A stretch of 64,000 nucleotides of DNA from Nitrobacter winogradskyi Nb-255 (GTDB lineage Bacteria; Pseudomonadota; Alphaproteobacteria; Rhizobiales; Xanthobacteraceae): assembly GCF_000012725.1 (NCBI RefSeq), contig NC_007406.1, positions 62,001-126,000 of the forward strand, read 5' to 3'. The position numbers were made by a program, and so were the translations under genes. The notes beneath the pieces were generated by a model. The model was given only the letters and a program-made list of their open reading frames with translations. It was not told where the DNA came from and made no database searches. Positions 36,638 to 47,802 of this stretch are shown here, in pieces (the first letter of the stretch is position 1; every line of letters starts with the position of its first letter).

Positions 36638-39139
36638 ATGAGCATGGCAGCGATCGAACGTCTTCTTCCCATCGTCGATCAGATACCGCCGTCGATCCGC
36701 GAGCCGCTCGCCCGTCGCCTGCGCGAACTGACCGGGCTCGGCCTGATCGGATTGTCGGGCGCGGCCGCAGCCGCGCTGATGACGTGGTCGGTGCAGGACC
36801 CGAGCCTGAGCCACGCCACCTCGCGCCCGATCCACAACGTCCTCGGCTATCCCGGCGCGATCGGCGCGGATCTTCTGATGCAGCTTCTCGGTCTCGGCGC
36901 GATCATGCTGATCCTGCCGGTGGCGATCTGGGGATGGCGGATGCTGACCCATCGCCCGTTCGACCGCGAGGCTTCGCGTCTCGCCTGCTGGATTCTCTGC
37001 ACCACATCCGCCGCCGGCTTCGCCAGTTGCTGGCCTCATAACGGCGCCTGGCCGCTGCCCACCGGTCTCGGTGGCGTGGTCGGCGACGCGCTGGTGCGGG
37101 CGCCCGCGATCCTGTTCGGCCCGGCGGGCGTGCTGCAAAGCATCCTGCTCGGCGCGATCATGCTTCTGGTCATGGCGGCGACGTTCCTATGGGCCAGCGG
37201 CATACGATCGCGGCCGGCCGAAGAATTGCCCGAAATCGAGGACGACGCGCCTTTCGATGAGGGCGACGACCACGCCTCGGTCTCGCTGGGCTGGGCGGTT
37301 CACGCGCTGATGAGCGCGAAGGCGCGGCTCAAGCGCCTGAAGATCGGCGCGCTGCTTGCGCTCGCCTACAAGTCGCTGGTGTCGAGCGCGCCACGGAATT
37401 CCGGTGCGCTGGCGTTCGAGCGTCAGGAGCCCGTTCTCGGCGGCGGACCCGTCGCTCCCTCCCTGGCGCCGGGTCGCGCGGGCCATGACGACGACATCGA
37501 TGACGAGCCTGACGACGATCCGGAGGACGAAGCGGAAGACGAGGAGGACAACGATGCGCCGCCGGTTGTCGCCGCGCCGCGCCGGAAGGCCGCTCCCCGC
37601 CAGCCCGCGAAGAAGGCCGGCAAGTTCGAGCTGCCCTCTGTCAACGTTCTGAGCGCGCCGCGCGCCTCCGACCGCCAGCCGCTCAGCAAGTCCGAGCTGG
37701 AAGCGAATTCCCGGGCGCTGGAAGGCGTGCTTGGCGACTTCGGCGTGCGCGGCGAGATCGTGAAAGCCAATCCCGGACCGGTGGTGACGCTGTATGAACT
37801 GGAGCCCGCGCCCGGCATCAAGTCGGCGCGCGTCATCGGCCTCGCCGACGATATCGCCCGCTCGATGAGCGCGCTGTCCGCGCGCGTCGCCGTCGTTCCC
37901 GGCCGCAACGCCATCGGCATCGAACTGCCGAACGCGCATCGCGAGAAGGTGTACCTGCGGGAGCTGCTCACTGCCAGGGAGGCGACCGAGTCGGTCGCCA
38001 AGCTGCCGCTCTGCCTCGGCAAGACCATCGGCGGCGACCCCGTCATCATCGATCTCGCGCGCACCCCGCACATGCTGATCGCCGGCACCACCGGTTCCGG
38101 CAAATCGGTCGCGATCAACACCATGATTCTCAGCCTGCTGTACCGGCTGCGGCCCGATCAGTGCCGTCTCATCATGGTCGATCCGAAGATGCTCGAACTC
38201 TCGGTCTATGACGGCATCCCGCATCTGCTGACGCCGGTCGTCACCGACCCGAAGAAGGCGGTGGTCGCGCTGAAATGGGCCGTGCGCGAGATGGAAGAGC
38301 GCTACAAGAAGATGGCCAAGCTCGGCGTGCGCAACATCGACGGCTACAATACCCGTCTCGTCGACGCCAAGGCCAAGGGCGAGGAACTGACCCGCACGGT
38401 GCATACCGGCTTCGACAAGGAAACCGGCAAGGCGATCTACGAGGAAGAGAAGCTGGAATTCGAGCCGCTGCCCTTCATCGTCATCATCGTGGATGAAATG
38501 GCCGACCTGATGATGGTCGCTGGCAAGGATATCGAGGGCGCGGTCCAGCGACTTGCGCAGATGGCGCGCGCCGCCGGCCTTCATGTTATTCTCGCGACCC
38601 AGCGCCCGTCGGTCGACGTCATCACCGGCACCATCAAGGCCAACTTCCCGACCCGCATCGCCTTCCAGGTGACGTCGAAGATCGACAGCCGCACCATTCT
38701 CGGCGAAATGGGCGCCGAGCAATTGCTCGGCCAGGGCGACATGCTCTACATGGCGGGCGGTGGTCGCATCTCGCGCGTGCACGGGCCGTTTGCGTCGGAT
38801 GAAGAAGTCGAGAAGGTGGTCCGCCACCTCAAGACGCAGGGCGCGCCCGAGTATCTCGAGGCGGTCACGGCTGAAGAACCCGCCGAGGGCGAGGATGGCG
38901 CGGTGTTCGACGGCACGAGCATGGGCAGCGACGGCGGCGGCGATCTGTTCGCGCAGGCGGTCGCGATCGTGAAGCGCGACCGCAAGGCCTCGACCAGCTA
39001 CATTCAGCGCCGTCTCCAGATCGGCTACAATCGCGCCGCTTCGCTGATGGAGCGCATGGAACTCGAAGGCATCGTCGGGCAGGCCAATCACGCAGGAAAG
39101 CGCGAAATCCTGATCGAGGAAGAAGAAGGCCAATTCTGA
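36638..39139 (+). CDS. ftsK: DNA translocase FtsK
   Basis: 833 residues. Four N-terminal membrane helices (within ~25-190) anchor it at the septum; a linker rich in Asp/Glu (about 280-310) and Pro/Lys follows; then the RecA-like motor with Walker [10 protein letters not shown] and Walker [12 protein letters not shown]; last ~65 residues are the winged-helix gamma domain ([14 protein letters not shown]) that reads KOPS. It helps segregate chromosome termini at division. Probably co-transcribed with the aminotransferase gene, with a CtrA-like site upstream of the pair. Confidence 0.97.
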   Translation: MSMAAIERLLPIVDQIPPSIREPLARRLRELTGLGLIGLSGAAAAALMTWSVQDPSLSHATSRPIHNVLGYPGAIGADLLMQLLGLGAIMLILPVAIWGWRMLTHRPFDREASRLACWILCTTSAAGFASCWPHNGAWPLPTGLGGVVGDALVRAPAILFGPAGVLQSILLGAIMLLVMAATFLWASGIRSRPAEELPEIEDDAPFDEGDDHASVSLGWAVHALMSAKARLKRLKIGALLALAYKSLVSSAPRNSGALAFERQEPVLGGGPVAPSLAPGRAGHDDDIDDEPDDDPEDEAEDEEDNDAPPVVAAPRRKAAPRQPAKKAGKFELPSVNVLSAPRASDRQPLSKSELEANSRALEGVLGDFGVRGEIVKANPGPVVTLYELEPAPGIKSARVIGLADDIARSMSALSARVAVVPGRNAIGIELPNAHREKVYLRELLTAREATESVAKLPLCLGKTIGGDPVIIDLARTPHMLIAGTTGSGKSVAINTMILSLLYRLRPDQCRLIMVDPKMLELSVYDGIPHLLTPVVTDPKKAVVALKWAVREMEERYKKMAKLGVRNIDGYNTRLVDAKAKGEELTRTVHTGFDKETGKAIYEEEKLEFEPLPFIVIIVDEMADLMMVAGKDIEGAVQRLAQMARAAGLHVILATQRPSVDVITGTIKANFPTRIAFQVTSKIDSRTILGEMGAEQLLGQGDMLYMAGGGRISRVHGPFASDEEVEKVVRHLKTQGAPEYLEAVTAEEPAEGEDGAVFDGTSMGSDGGGDLFAQAVAIVKRDRKASTSYIQRRLQIGYNRAASLMERMELEGIVGQANHAGKREILIEEEEGQF

Positions 39140-39247
39140 TCATGACGATCACGATGATCAGGTTTTTCGGAGTCGCGAAATCGCCACAGCGCTGCGCGAG
39201 ACCCATTCGACCGCGCGTCGCGGATGTGAATGTTAGAATCGGACCAC

Positions 39248-39380
39248 TAGAGCGTTTTCGAGCGAAGCATGTCCCCGGGCTTGAGCCCTAAGGATGGAGT
39301 CCGGTTCGCGTGAAGAAAGCGCTTCAGAACAATATCTGAGTGCCCCGCTTCTGATTCAATCAGAAGCGGAAAGGCTCTAG
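39248..39380 (-). repeat. R1 dispersed repeat, long form
   Basis: TAGAGCGTTTTCGAGCG ... GGGCTTGAGCCCTAAGGA ... CTTCTGATTCAATCAGAAG, ending GGCTCTAG. It separates ftsK from lolA. Confidence 0.85.
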
Positions 39381-39411
39381 AAAGCACACCTCGGGCGGAC
39401 AGGACGAAACA

Positions 39412-40251
39412 TTGAGCAGAGACGTGACACATCCCGCCGCCAGCCGCCCGATCCGCGTCCGTGCGCGCTTCGTCATGGCCGGACTCGCCGCGGCGCTGAC
39501 CGCGAGCCTTTTTGTTCCGCCCGCCCTCGCCGAAACCGTGCCGATCCCGCAACCGGCGCCCGAGGTTCTTCGCGCCGCGGAGCCCGCGATTCTGCTGGCT
39601 CAGGCCGGCAAGCTTGAGGTCACGGGAACCACGCGGCCGCCCGACCCGATCATTCCCGACCCCCGCCGCAACGTACCGGCCAGTATTTTCGCGACTTTCG
39701 ACGCGAATCAGAAGGCGGCGGCGGCCCGGGTCAGCAGCTACCTGTCGTCGCTGCGGACGCTTGCCGGAAAGTTCGTGCAGGTAGGTCCTGACGGCAGCCG
39801 CTCGACCGGCGAATTCTACATCCAGAAACCGGGCAAGGTACGGTTCGAATACGATCCTCCGTCGCCGATCGCGATGATCTCCGACGGCTCGTCGCTCGTC
39901 ATTCGCGACACCAGGCTAGCGACGCAGGATGTGTACCCGCTGTCGCAAACGCCGCTGCGCTATCTGTTGTCGGACCGGATCGACCTGATGAGAGACACCA
40001 ACGTCGTCGCCGTGACGTCGGACGATCTCTACATCAGCGTCATCATCGAGGAGAAGCAGGCGCTGGTCGGCACCTCCCGCCTCATGTTCATGGTCGGCGT
40101 CAAGGACGGCAAGCTCAAGCAGTGGACCATCACCGATCCGCAAGGTTACGACACCACGGTGGCGATCTACAATCTGAACCCGACGGCGAAGCTCGATCCC
40201 GCGCTGTTCAGAATCAACGGCACCATGCATCCGGCATCGACCAACAATTGA
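39412..40251 (+). CDS. lolA: Outer-membrane lipoprotein carrier protein LolA family
   Basis: 279 residues if read from TTG 39412. A signal peptide is evident (R-A-R-F-V-M-A-G-L-A-A-A-L-T-A-S-L ending A-L-A-E-T). After a Pro-rich ~65-residue spacer the LolA fold begins: Y-L-S-S-L-R-T-L-A-G-K-F-V-Q, G-E-F-Y-I-Q-K-P-G-K-V-R-F-E-Y. LolA ferries lipoproteins across the periplasm. The spacer makes it longer than E. coli LolA. Start codon uncertain (TTG 39412 or GTG 39424). Confidence 0.85.
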   Translation: MSRDVTHPAASRPIRVRARFVMAGLAAALTASLFVPPALAETVPIPQPAPEVLRAAEPAILLAQAGKLEVTGTTRPPDPIIPDPRRNVPASIFATFDANQKAAAARVSSYLSSLRTLAGKFVQVGPDGSRSTGEFYIQKPGKVRFEYDPPSPIAMISDGSSLVIRDTRLATQDVYPLSQTPLRYLLSDRIDLMRDTNVVAVTSDDLYISVIIEEKQALVGTSRLMFMVGVKDGKLKQWTITDPQGYDTTVAIYNLNPTAKLDPALFRINGTMHPASTNN

Positions 40252-40261
40252 GCGCTGAAGT

Positions 40262-40330
40262 CCTCTTCCTTTCCCTCTCGCCTTGTGGGAGAGGGTGCCC
40301 GAGCATCCGCGAGGGCGGGTGAAGGTAAGA
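40262..40330 (+). repeat. R5 repeat
   Basis: CCCTCTCGCCTTGTGGGAGAGGG hairpin followed by GAGGGCGGGTGAAGG: same layout as 3795-3866. It lies between lolA and the exonuclease III gene. Confidence 0.6.
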
Positions 40331-40354
40331 ACCATCGACCGTACCAAGCACCCC

Positions 40355-41170
40355 ATGCACCTCACCTTGACCACCTGGAATATCAACTCGGTGCGGCTGC
40401 GCATCGATCTGGTCGCCAGGTTTCTGAAAGCGCAGCGGCCGGACGTTCTGTGCCTGCAGGAGACCAAATGCCCCGATGACGCGTTTCCGCTGAAACGCTT
40501 TCACCGGCTCGGCTATGAGCACATCGCGCTCAACGGCCAGAAGGGATATCACGGGGTGGCGGTGGTCTCGAAGCTGCCTTTCGACGCCAGCAACATCCGC
40601 ACATTCTGCGACAAGATCGACTCCCGCCACGTCAGCGTGATCCTCGGCGGCGAGGCGGGTCTCGCCGCGCCGCTGGTGCTGCATAACTTCTACGTGCCCG
40701 CGGGCGGCGACATTCCCGATCCCGCGCTCAATCCGAAGTTCGCCCACAAGCTGCAGTTTCTCGACGAGATGAAAGGCTGCGCGCCGCTGCATCCGGACAA
40801 CGGCGACCGGCATGTGCTGGTCGGCGATCTCAACGTCGCTCCGCATGAGAACGACGTCTGGTCGCACAAACAGCTCCTCAAGATCGTCTCGCACACACCC
40901 ATCGAATGCGAAAAGCTGCTCGGCGTGCAGGATCGCGGCAACTGGGTCGACATCGCGCGCGCGCGGATCCCGATGTCGGAGAAAGTCTATACGTGGTGGA
41001 GCTATCGCGCCGCCGACTGGGTCGCCGCCAATCGCGGCCGCAGGCTCGATCATATCTGGGTCTCGGAGGCGCTGCGCGACGGAATCCGCGACTTCCGCAT
41101 CACTCGCGACGCCCGCGGCTGGGAGCGTCCATCCGATCATGTCCCGGTGACAGCGGTGATCGAGGTGTGA
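40355..41170 (+). CDS. xth: Exodeoxyribonuclease III
   Basis: 271 residues from ATG 40355; frame upstream is repeat sequence. AP endonuclease / 3' exonuclease of the EEP fold: W-N-I-N-S-V-R, L-Q-E-T-K-C with the metal-binding Glu, G-D-L-N-V-A-P with the catalytic Asp/Asn, R-L-D-H-I-W-V and the final S-D-H-V-P-V. Base-excision repair. Family symbol xthA is also used. Confidence 0.93.
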   Translation: MHLTLTTWNINSVRLRIDLVARFLKAQRPDVLCLQETKCPDDAFPLKRFHRLGYEHIALNGQKGYHGVAVVSKLPFDASNIRTFCDKIDSRHVSVILGGEAGLAAPLVLHNFYVPAGGDIPDPALNPKFAHKLQFLDEMKGCAPLHPDNGDRHVLVGDLNVAPHENDVWSHKQLLKIVSHTPIECEKLLGVQDRGNWVDIARARIPMSEKVYTWWSYRAADWVAANRGRRLDHIWVSEALRDGIRDFRITRDARGWERPSDHVPVTAVIEV

Positions 41171-41218
41171 GCACCTTTGCCGCGGTGGGGTGAGCAACCC
41201 GTGTGACGGCAACGCCGC

Positions 41219-41264
41219 TATAGTCTTTTCGCTTCCGACGAAATCGGAAGCGAGGCTCTGAAAA
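41219..41264 (+). repeat. R1 fragment (first hairpin only)
   Basis: TATAGTCTTTTCGCTTCCGA and ATCGGAAGCGAGGCTCTG: head of R1, without the CGCGTTTTC part. Confidence 0.65.
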
Positions 41265-41273
41265 ACGCGATGA

Positions 41274-41723
41274 TCAGCTGCTCAGCTTCGCCGACGCCAT
41301 CAGGATGTCGCTGGTCGTTTGCCGGGTGCGATTGGCGAATTCATCGCGAAGGCGCTGGGCGGCGGCGGGATAGCTGTCGAGCACGCGCAGAAACAGGGTG
41401 CGCGGAATGCGGATGACCATCGAGTATTCACGCGCGATCGCGGTGGCCGGCCGTGATATCGGCACGATCAGGGCCAGTTCGCCGATCAGCGTGCCGCGCT
41501 CGGCGACAACTTTCCGATCGCGGCCGTTCGGGACGTGGATGCGGAAGCCGCCTTCCTGAACCACATACCCGCCGTCCGCCTCGTCACCGGCGCGGAACAG
41601 GATCGACCCGCTGGCGAACTGCTGCTGCTCGGCGCCGATGGCAAGCACGCGCAGGGCCTCCGCGCCCAGCAGGCGCAGGGTCGGGACGCGCTCGAGCAGG
41701 ACAACGTCATCGTCGATCGACAT
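41274..41723 (-). CDS. Stand-alone cyclic-nucleotide-binding domain protein
   Basis: 149 residues from ATG 41723; the frame open to 41795 crosses repeat DNA. A single Crp/PKA-type domain: F-x-x-G-S-I-L-F-R-A-G-D-E-A-D-G-G-Y-V-V-Q-E-G and G-E-L-A-L-I-V-P-I-S-R-P-A-T-A. No helix-turn-helix follows, so it is not a DNA-binding regulator by itself. Ligand and partner unknown. It neighbours the CenR-like regulator on the same strand, separated by a double repeat. Confidence 0.75.
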   Translation of the reverse strand: MSIDDDVVLLERVPTLRLLGAEALRVLAIGAEQQQFASGSILFRAGDEADGGYVVQEGGFRIHVPNGRDRKVVAERGTLIGELALIVPISRPATAIAREYSMVIRIPRTLFLRVLDSYPAAAQRLRDEFANRTRQTTSDILMASAKLSS

Positions 41724-41800
41724 GCAAAACCGGTTCGATGATCCATCCCGGATCATCCAGATGCTGTTTTGACGGGAGCCGACATGAGTCGTCAACCTGT

Positions 41801-41973
41801 CGCGTTTTCTTTCCGCGAACCGGCATCCCTCTTCGGGTTCGGCCCGAAGACATGCTTCGCTCGAAAACGCTAGAACCTTTTCGCTTCCGACGGAATCAGA
41901 AGCGAGGCTCTATAACCTTGATTTAACGCGTTTTCTTCACGCGAACCGGTACCCACTTCGCTTGGAAACGCTA
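41801..41973 (+). repeat. R1 tandem: tail of one copy fused to a complete copy
   Basis: 41801-41870 is the last part of a long-form R1 (CGCGTTTTC, TTCGGGTTCGGCCCGAAGA, GAAAACGC); 41871-41973 is a complete short form. They share the CTAG at the junction. Confidence 0.75.
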
Positions 41974-41979
41974 TGAAAT

Positions 41980-42666
41980 TCAGGGCACCAGCTTGTAGCC
42001 GCCGGCCTCCGTGACCAGAATTTCCGGATTGGCGGCGTCTTTCTCGATCTTCTGACGCAACCGGTAGATGTGGGTTTCCAGGGTGTGGGTGGTGACGCCG
42101 GAGTTGTATCCCCAGACCTCCTGCAACAGGGTGTCGCGCGACACCGACATCTGGCCTGCCCGGTACAGGAAGCGCAAAATCGCCGTCTCTTTCTCGGTCA
42201 GCCGCACCTTCTTGCCATTGCCGGTCGTCAGCATCTTGGCGCCGGGGCGGAAACTGTAGGGTCCGACCGAGAACACCGCGTCCTCGCTGGCCTCGTGCTG
42301 GCGCAACTGCGCGCGGATGCGCGCCAGCAGGACCGCGAACCGGAACGGCTTGGCGATATAGTCGTTGGCGCCGGACTCAAGACCCAGAATGGTGTCCGAA
42401 TCGGTGTCGTGACCGGTGAGCATGATGATCGGAGCCTTGAAGCCGCCCTTGCGCAGGCTGCGCACCACTTCGCGCCCGTCCGTATCCGGCAGGCCGACGT
42501 CCATCAGCACGAGGTCGGGCGAACAGGATCTGGCGGCGCTGGCGCCCTTCGCGCCGGTATCCACGGCGGACGCCTCGAATTCCTCATGCAGCGACAGTTG
42601 CTCGACCAGCGTATCGCGCAGGTCGTTATCGTCGTCCACGATCAGGATTTTGCGGGCGTTGGCCAT
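41980..42666 (-). CDS. cenR: OmpR-family response regulator, CenR-like
   Basis: 228 residues. Receiver: I-L-I-V-D-D-D-N-D-L at the N-terminus, phospho-acceptor Asp in L-V-L-M-D-V-G-L-P-D at about 54, T-G-H-D-T and K in Y-I-A-K-P-F-R. Winged helix in the C-terminal 100 residues, with Y-R-A-G-Q-M-S-V-S-R-D-T-L-L and T-H-T-L-E-T-H-I-Y-R-L-R-Q-K-I. The N-terminal stretch resembles CenR/OtpR of Caulobacter, Brucella and Rhizobium, which control envelope integrity. No histidine kinase is adjacent. The gene symbol is tentative. Confidence 0.75.
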   Translation of the reverse strand: MANARKILIVDDDNDLRDTLVEQLSLHEEFEASAVDTGAKGASAARSCSPDLVLMDVGLPDTDGREVVRSLRKGGFKAPIIMLTGHDTDSDTILGLESGANDYIAKPFRFAVLLARIRAQLRQHEASEDAVFSVGPYSFRPGAKMLTTGNGKKVRLTEKETAILRFLYRAGQMSVSRDTLLQEVWGYNSGVTTHTLETHIYRLRQKIEKDAANPEILVTEAGGYKLVP

Positions 42667-42885
42667 CTATGCAATCCTCCTGGCGGCTGAAACGCCCGGC
42701 GGGCGCGCCAGCGACCTTCATCAGGTGGTTTAAGTCCCGATTCGTCCGGGCACATGAACTTGCGGCGATTCATCATCGAAACGTGAGTCTACCCCAGACT
42801 AAGGCGAATTTGGATGAATCCCTGTCCATCAAGCGTACCGGGTCGGGTTTCGGGCTGAGAGAGTGCGCGGAACTTCCTCCATTCC

Positions 42886-43455
42886 ATGCAAAGCTCATAC
42901 TCTTCAATGCCTTGTACCACAAATTCCTGCGATCGGCCGCTCGCGGCGATCCGCATCCGGGCGGCCGCCGGGCGACCGCAGCGAGGCTGGCTGATCGCCG
43001 AGGGGCGGGCGATCGCGGTGGCGCTCGGCCGCGGCGGCATTCGGGCCAACAAGCGCGAGGGCGACGGCGGCACCCCGAAAGGCATTTTCCGGCCCGTCCG
43101 GTTATGGTGGCGGCCCGACCGGCACCCGCGGCCACGGACGTTTCTGCCGGTCCGCGCCATCACGCCCATGGATGGCTGGTGCGAGGACCCCGCCGACCGG
43201 CGCTACAACCGACCGATCCGGCTGACGCCCCATGCGACCGGCGACCGGCTGTCGCGCGACGATCATCTCTATGACTTCATCATCGAGATCGATCACAACA
43301 CCCGCCCCCGCGTCGCGGGGCGCGGCAGCGCCGTATTCCTGCATCTGGCGCGCGACAACTTTGGCCCGACCGCCGGATGCGTGGCGATGACGCGCCCCGC
43401 CATGCTGCGGCTGTTGCGGCGGATAGGCCCATGTACGAAAATCGTAATCGGGTAG
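42886..43455 (+). CDS. L,D-transpeptidase (YkuD) family protein
   Basis: Up to 189 residues; ATG 42886 or 42907, neither with a clear SD. The YkuD catalytic segment F-L-H-L-A-R-D-N-F-G-P-T-A-G-C-V-A-M (His and Cys) is complete. N-terminal G-G-T-P-K-G-I-F is also typical. No signal peptide is visible, unusual for a wall cross-linking enzyme, so the start may be wrong or the substrate may be cytoplasmic. Divergent from the CenR-like regulator, which often sits beside cell-envelope genes. Confidence 0.75.
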   Translation: MQSSYSSMPCTTNSCDRPLAAIRIRAAAGRPQRGWLIAEGRAIAVALGRGGIRANKREGDGGTPKGIFRPVRLWWRPDRHPRPRTFLPVRAITPMDGWCEDPADRRYNRPIRLTPHATGDRLSRDDHLYDFIIEIDHNTRPRVAGRGSAVFLHLARDNFGPTAGCVAMTRPAMLRLLRRIGPCTKIVIG

Positions 43456-43533
43456 GGGGAGACCGCGCCGTTGTATCGAGAGGGTTTGACCGAGAACGTG
43501 ATCGATGGAGTCCGCGCCTCGCCGTCAAGGCGG

Positions 43534-43562
43534 GGATGGCCGGAATAAATCCGGCCATGACG
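43534..43562 (+). repeat. R4 REP-like single hairpin
   Basis: GGATGGCCGG-AATAAAT-CCGGCCATGACG: one R4 hairpin arm between the L,D-transpeptidase gene and yggS. Confidence 0.65.
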
Positions 43563-43621
43563 AACGGATGAAACCGGAGTCGCGCCCCGCTCCGCCTTTC
43601 ACGACAACGGCGTACAGGATT

Positions 43622-44296
43622 CTACCGCGTCCCAAAAATCGCCGAGCCGACCCTGATATGGGTCGCGCCGAGCGCGATCGCGATGGCGAAGTCCGCGCTC
43701 ATGCCCATCGACAATTGCTTGATCCCGTTACGCCTGGCGATTTTCGCGGTGAGCGCGAAATGCGGCGCCGGCGCATCATCCATCGGCGGAATGCACATCA
43801 GGCCCGAGATCGTCAGGCCATGGGTATCGCGGCAGCGCGCGATGAAATCGTCGGCATTGGACGGCGAGACGCCGGCCTTCTGCGGCTCCTCGCCGGTGTT
43901 GATCTGCACGAACAGGGACGGCCTCCGGTTCTGCCTGTCGATTTCCTTGGCCAGGGCTTCACAAAGGCTGACGCGGTCGACCGAATGGATGGCATCGAAC
44001 AGCGCGACCGCTTCCTTCGCCTTGTTGGACTGCAACGGACCAATCAGATGCAGCGCGAGGCCGGGATGCGCCGCGATCAGCTCGGGCCACTTTCGCTGCG
44101 CCTCCTGCACGCGATTCTCTCCGAAAACCCGCTGCCCCGCGGCAATCACCGGCGTGATCGCATCGGCATCGAAGGTTTTCGACACCGCCACCAGCGTCAC
44201 CGTGGAACGCTCGCGCCGCGCGTCCCGGCACGCCCGGACGATTTCAGCTTCCACGGATGCAAGGCCGTTGACCGGCGCCGTCTCACCCATCGTCAT
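43622..44296 (-). CDS. yggS: YggS-family PLP homeostasis protein
   Basis: 224 residues from ATG 44296, a fold-type III PLP barrel without catalytic partner domain. PLP lysine in [36 protein letters not shown] and R-V-G-S-A-I-F-G are all present. Family members manage PLP and amino-acid balance. ATGA overlap with the GST gene upstream. Confidence 0.93.
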   Translation of the reverse strand: MTMGETAPVNGLASVEAEIVRACRDARRERSTVTLVAVSKTFDADAITPVIAAGQRVFGENRVQEAQRKWPELIAAHPGLALHLIGPLQSNKAKEAVALFDAIHSVDRVSLCEALAKEIDRQNRRPSLFVQINTGEEPQKAGVSPSNADDFIARCRDTHGLTISGLMCIPPMDDAPAPHFALTAKIARRNGIKQLSMGMSADFAIAIALGATHIRVGSAIFGTR

Positions 44297-44997
44297 GGCC
44301 GCGCCGGAATTGCGAGGCCGCGCTGCACCGCCGGGCGCGCCAGACCTCGCTGCAGCCAGCCCCCGACATGGCGGAAACGATCGAATTCGACGAGATCTCG
44401 CGCATCGTAGAACCCGATCAGGTTGCGCACCCACCCCAGCATCGCAATATCCGCGATGGTGTAGTCGTCGCCCGAAAACCACCGACTCGTCGCCAGATGA
44501 GTGTCCATCACACCGAGCAGCCGCTTCGATTCGCTCACATAGCGGTCGCGCGGCCGCTTGTCCTGGAAATCCCTGCCGGCGAACTTATGGAAGAATCCCA
44601 CCTGACCGAACATCGGCCCGACGCCGCCCATCTGGAAATGCAGCCACTGCAGGGCCTGCCAGCGCCGCGCCGGATCGGCGGGCAGGAACTGTCCGGTCTT
44701 CTCGGCGAGGTATTGCAGAATCGCGCCCGACTCGAACACGCCGAGCGGCTTGCCGCCGGGGCCGTCGGGATCGAGGATCGCCGGGATCCTGCCGTTGGGA
44801 TTGAGCGAGACGAATTCGCGGCTCTTCTGTTCGTCCCTGCCGAAATCGACGAAATGCGGCTCATAGGGCAGCCCGGTTTCCTCCAGCATGATCGAGACCT
44901 TCACCCCGTTGGGCGTCGGCACCGAATAGAGTTGCAAACGTTCCGGGTGGGCCGCCGGCCAGCGGCGGGTGATGAGAAAAGCTGCGAGGTCGGCCAT
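44293..44997 (-). CDS. Glutathione S-transferase (YfcG/YghU-like)
   Basis: 234 residues. Thioredoxin-like N-domain with [12 protein letters not shown] and N-P-N-G-R-I-P-A-I and the E-S-G-A-I glutathione-binding motif; helical C-domain ending V-Q-R-G-L-A-I. The T-P-N-G motif is typical of the Nu class (YfcG), which has disulfide-bond reductase activity. Overlaps yggS by four bases. Confidence 0.88.
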   Translation of the reverse strand: MADLAAFLITRRWPAAHPERLQLYSVPTPNGVKVSIMLEETGLPYEPHFVDFGRDEQKSREFVSLNPNGRIPAILDPDGPGGKPLGVFESGAILQYLAEKTGQFLPADPARRWQALQWLHFQMGGVGPMFGQVGFFHKFAGRDFQDKRPRDRYVSESKRLLGVMDTHLATSRWFSGDDYTIADIAMLGWVRNLIGFYDARDLVEFDRFRHVGGWLQRGLARPAVQRGLAIPARP

Positions 44998-45150
44998 CGG
45001 GTGACTCCGGAAGGCGGGAAACGTCCCCGCTTACACCGCAAAACCACACCGCTTGCAAACCGCGAGCAACGCCCGCCCGACCCGTTGACCCCCGCTCCGC
45101 TTTCATGGCCTAGTCGAATATCCGCAAATCACGAAAAATTCCGCGTTTCC

Positions 45151-47802
45151 ATGACCTCAGAACGTTACAACGCCCGTGACGCCGAACCGCGCTGGCAAGC
45201 CGAGTGGGACAGGCAGGCGATCTTCGCCACCAAGAACGATGACCCGCGCGAAAAATACTACGTGCTGGAGATGTTCCCCTATCCGTCCGGGCGCATCCAC
45301 ATCGGCCATGTCCGCAACTACACGCTCGGCGATGTGATCGCGCGCTACATGCGCGCCAGGGGCTACAACGTGCTGCATCCGATGGGCTGGGACGCCTTCG
45401 GCCTGCCGGCCGAGAACGCCGCGATCGAGCGCAAGATCGCGCCCAAGGCGTGGACCTACGACAACATCAAGGCGATGAAGAAGCAGCTCCGGTCGATCGG
45501 GCTGTCGCTCGACTGGTCGAGGGAGATCGCGACCTGCGATCCCGCTTACTACAAGCACCAGCAGAAGATGTTCCTGGACTTCCTGCGCGCCGGTCTCGCC
45601 GAGCGCGAGAAGCGCAAGATCAACTGGGATCCAGTCGATATGACCGTGCTCGCCAACGAGCAGGTGATCGACGGGCGCGGCTGGCGCTCCGGCGCCGTGG
45701 TCGAGCAGCGCGAGATGAACCAGTGGGTCTTCAAGATCACGAAATTCTCGCAGGAGCTGCTGGACGCGCTCGGCACGCTGGACCGCTGGCCCGACAAGGT
45801 GCGGCTGATGCAGCGCAACTGGATCGGCCGCTCGGAGGGCCTGTTGATCCGCTTCGCGCTCGACGCGACGACGACCCCGAACAATGAGAGCGAACTGAAG
45901 ATTTTCACCACGCGCCCCGACACGCTGTTCGGCGCGAGGTTCATGGCGATCGCGCCGGATCATCCGCTCGCGCAGGCGGCGGCGAAAGACAATCCCGCGC
46001 TCGCCGGTTTCATCGCCGAATGCAAGCAGCGCGGCACCGCGCAGGCGGAGATCGACACCGCGGAAAAGATGGGCTTCGACACCGGCATCCGCGCGATCCA
46101 TCCTTTTGATGCGGCGTGGGCGCTGCCGGTCTACGTCGCCAACTTCATCCTCATGGAGTACGGCACCGGCGCCATTTTCGGCTGCCCGGCGCACGACCAG
46201 CGCGACCTCGACTTCGTCAACAAATACGGACTTGGCAACACGCCGGTGGTCTGTCCCGAGGGACAGGATCCTGCGAGCTTCGTCATCACCGACACCGCCT
46301 ATGACGGCGACGGGCGGATGATCAACTCGCGCTTCCTCGACGGCATGAGCGCTGATGCGGCGAAAGAGGAAGTCGCCAAGCGCCTGGAAGGCGAGACCCG
46401 CGGCAACGAACCCGTCGCCGAGCGCAAGGTGAACTTTCGCCTGCGCGACTGGGGCATCTCGCGCCAGCGCTACTGGGGCTGCCCGATCCCGGTGATCCAC
46501 TGTCCCAACTGCGACGTGGTGCCGGTGCCGGAAAAGGACCTGCCGGTGACGCTGCCGGAGGATGTCACCTTCGACAGGCCCGGCAACGCGCTCGACCATC
46601 ATCCGACCTGGAAGCACGTCGATTGTCCTAAGTGCGGCGGAAAGGCCACGCGCGAAACCGACACCATGGACACTTTCGTCGATTCGTCATGGTATTTCGC
46701 GCGCTTCACCGATCCCTGGAACGACAGCGCGCCGACCACGCGCGAGGTCGCGGACCGGATGCTGCCGGTGGACCAGTATATCGGCGGCGTCGAGCACGCG
46801 ATCCTGCATCTGCTCTATTCACGCTTCTTCACCCGCGCGATGAAGGCCACCGGCCACCTCGGCATGGACGAGCCGTTCAAGGGCATGTTCACGCAAGGCA
46901 TGGTGGTGCACGAGACCTACCGCAAACCCGACGGCGGCTGGGCCTCGCCGGAGGAGGTGCGGATCGAGGTCGACGGCAACAACCGCCGCGCCACGCTGAT
47001 CACGACCGGCGAACCGGTCGAGATCGGCGCGGTCGAGAAGATGTCGAAGTCGAAGCGCAACACCGTCGATCCCGACGACATCATCGGCAGCTACGGCGCC
47101 GACACCGCGCGCTGGTTCATGCTTTCCGATTCGCCTCCGGACCGCGACGTGATCTGGAGCGAGGAAGGCGTGCAGGGCGCGGCGCGCTTCATGCAGCGGC
47201 TGTGGCGGCTGGTCAACGAAGCGGCCGACGCCGGCAAGGCCGCGCCGCAAGACAGGCCTGCGACTTTCGGCTCGGATGCGCTGACGCTGCGTAAAGCGGC
47301 GCATGGCGCACTCGACAGGGTCTCCACCGGGATCGAGCGGCTGCATTTCAACGTTTGCCTCGCCAATATCCGCGAGTTCGCCAATGAACTGGCCGACGCC
47401 CTCGCCCGCTCCCGGAGCAACAAGTCCGCCCCGGCGCGTGATCTGGCGCCGGACTTGAGTTGGAGCCTGCGCGAGGCGGCCATTATTCTGGTGCAGATAT
47501 TCAGCCCCATGATGCCGCATCTGGCCGAGGAGTGCTGGCAGCGGGCGCTGGGGCAGACCGGGCTGGTCTCGCAAGCCCGCTGGCCACAAATCGAGCCCGA
47601 TTTGCTGATTGAAGACAGCATCACGCTGCCGGTGCAGGTGAACGGCAAGAAGCGGGGCGAGGTGACGGTGGCGTCCGACGCCGGAAATCCGGAAATTGAG
47701 GCTGCCGTTTTGGCGCTCGATGCGGTAAAGCAGGCCCTGGGCGGCAAGCAGGCTCGAAAGATCATTATCGTCCCGCGGAGGATCGTGAGTGTGGTGGGGT
47801 AG
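45151..47802 (+). CDS. leuS: Leucyl-tRNA synthetase
   Basis: 883 residues from ATG 45151; the open frame reaching back to 44368 is antisense to the GST gene. HIGH-type motif in [10 protein letters not shown] at about 41-50; CP1 editing domain with [14 protein letters not shown] near 630; Zn-type C-P-K-C-G-G; C-terminal tRNA-binding domain. lptE starts inside the last codons (14-bp overlap), then holA, as in other alphaproteobacteria. Confidence 0.97.
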   Translation: MTSERYNARDAEPRWQAEWDRQAIFATKNDDPREKYYVLEMFPYPSGRIHIGHVRNYTLGDVIARYMRARGYNVLHPMGWDAFGLPAENAAIERKIAPKAWTYDNIKAMKKQLRSIGLSLDWSREIATCDPAYYKHQQKMFLDFLRAGLAEREKRKINWDPVDMTVLANEQVIDGRGWRSGAVVEQREMNQWVFKITKFSQELLDALGTLDRWPDKVRLMQRNWIGRSEGLLIRFALDATTTPNNESELKIFTTRPDTLFGARFMAIAPDHPLAQAAAKDNPALAGFIAECKQRGTAQAEIDTAEKMGFDTGIRAIHPFDAAWALPVYVANFILMEYGTGAIFGCPAHDQRDLDFVNKYGLGNTPVVCPEGQDPASFVITDTAYDGDGRMINSRFLDGMSADAAKEEVAKRLEGETRGNEPVAERKVNFRLRDWGISRQRYWGCPIPVIHCPNCDVVPVPEKDLPVTLPEDVTFDRPGNALDHHPTWKHVDCPKCGGKATRETDTMDTFVDSSWYFARFTDPWNDSAPTTREVADRMLPVDQYIGGVEHAILHLLYSRFFTRAMKATGHLGMDEPFKGMFTQGMVVHETYRKPDGGWASPEEVRIEVDGNNRRATLITTGEPVEIGAVEKMSKSKRNTVDPDDIIGSYGADTARWFMLSDSPPDRDVIWSEEGVQGAARFMQRLWRLVNEAADAGKAAPQDRPATFGSDALTLRKAAHGALDRVSTGIERLHFNVCLANIREFANELADALARSRSNKSAPARDLAPDLSWSLREAAIILVQIFSPMMPHLAEECWQRALGQTGLVSQARWPQIEPDLLIEDSITLPVQVNGKKRGEVTVASDAGNPEIEAAVLALDAVKQALGGKQARKIIIVPRRIVSVVG

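Noticed and set aside
37187..39133. 648-codon minus-strand open frame
   Set aside because: Exact antisense of ftsK, whose Walker motifs and gamma domain are intact.
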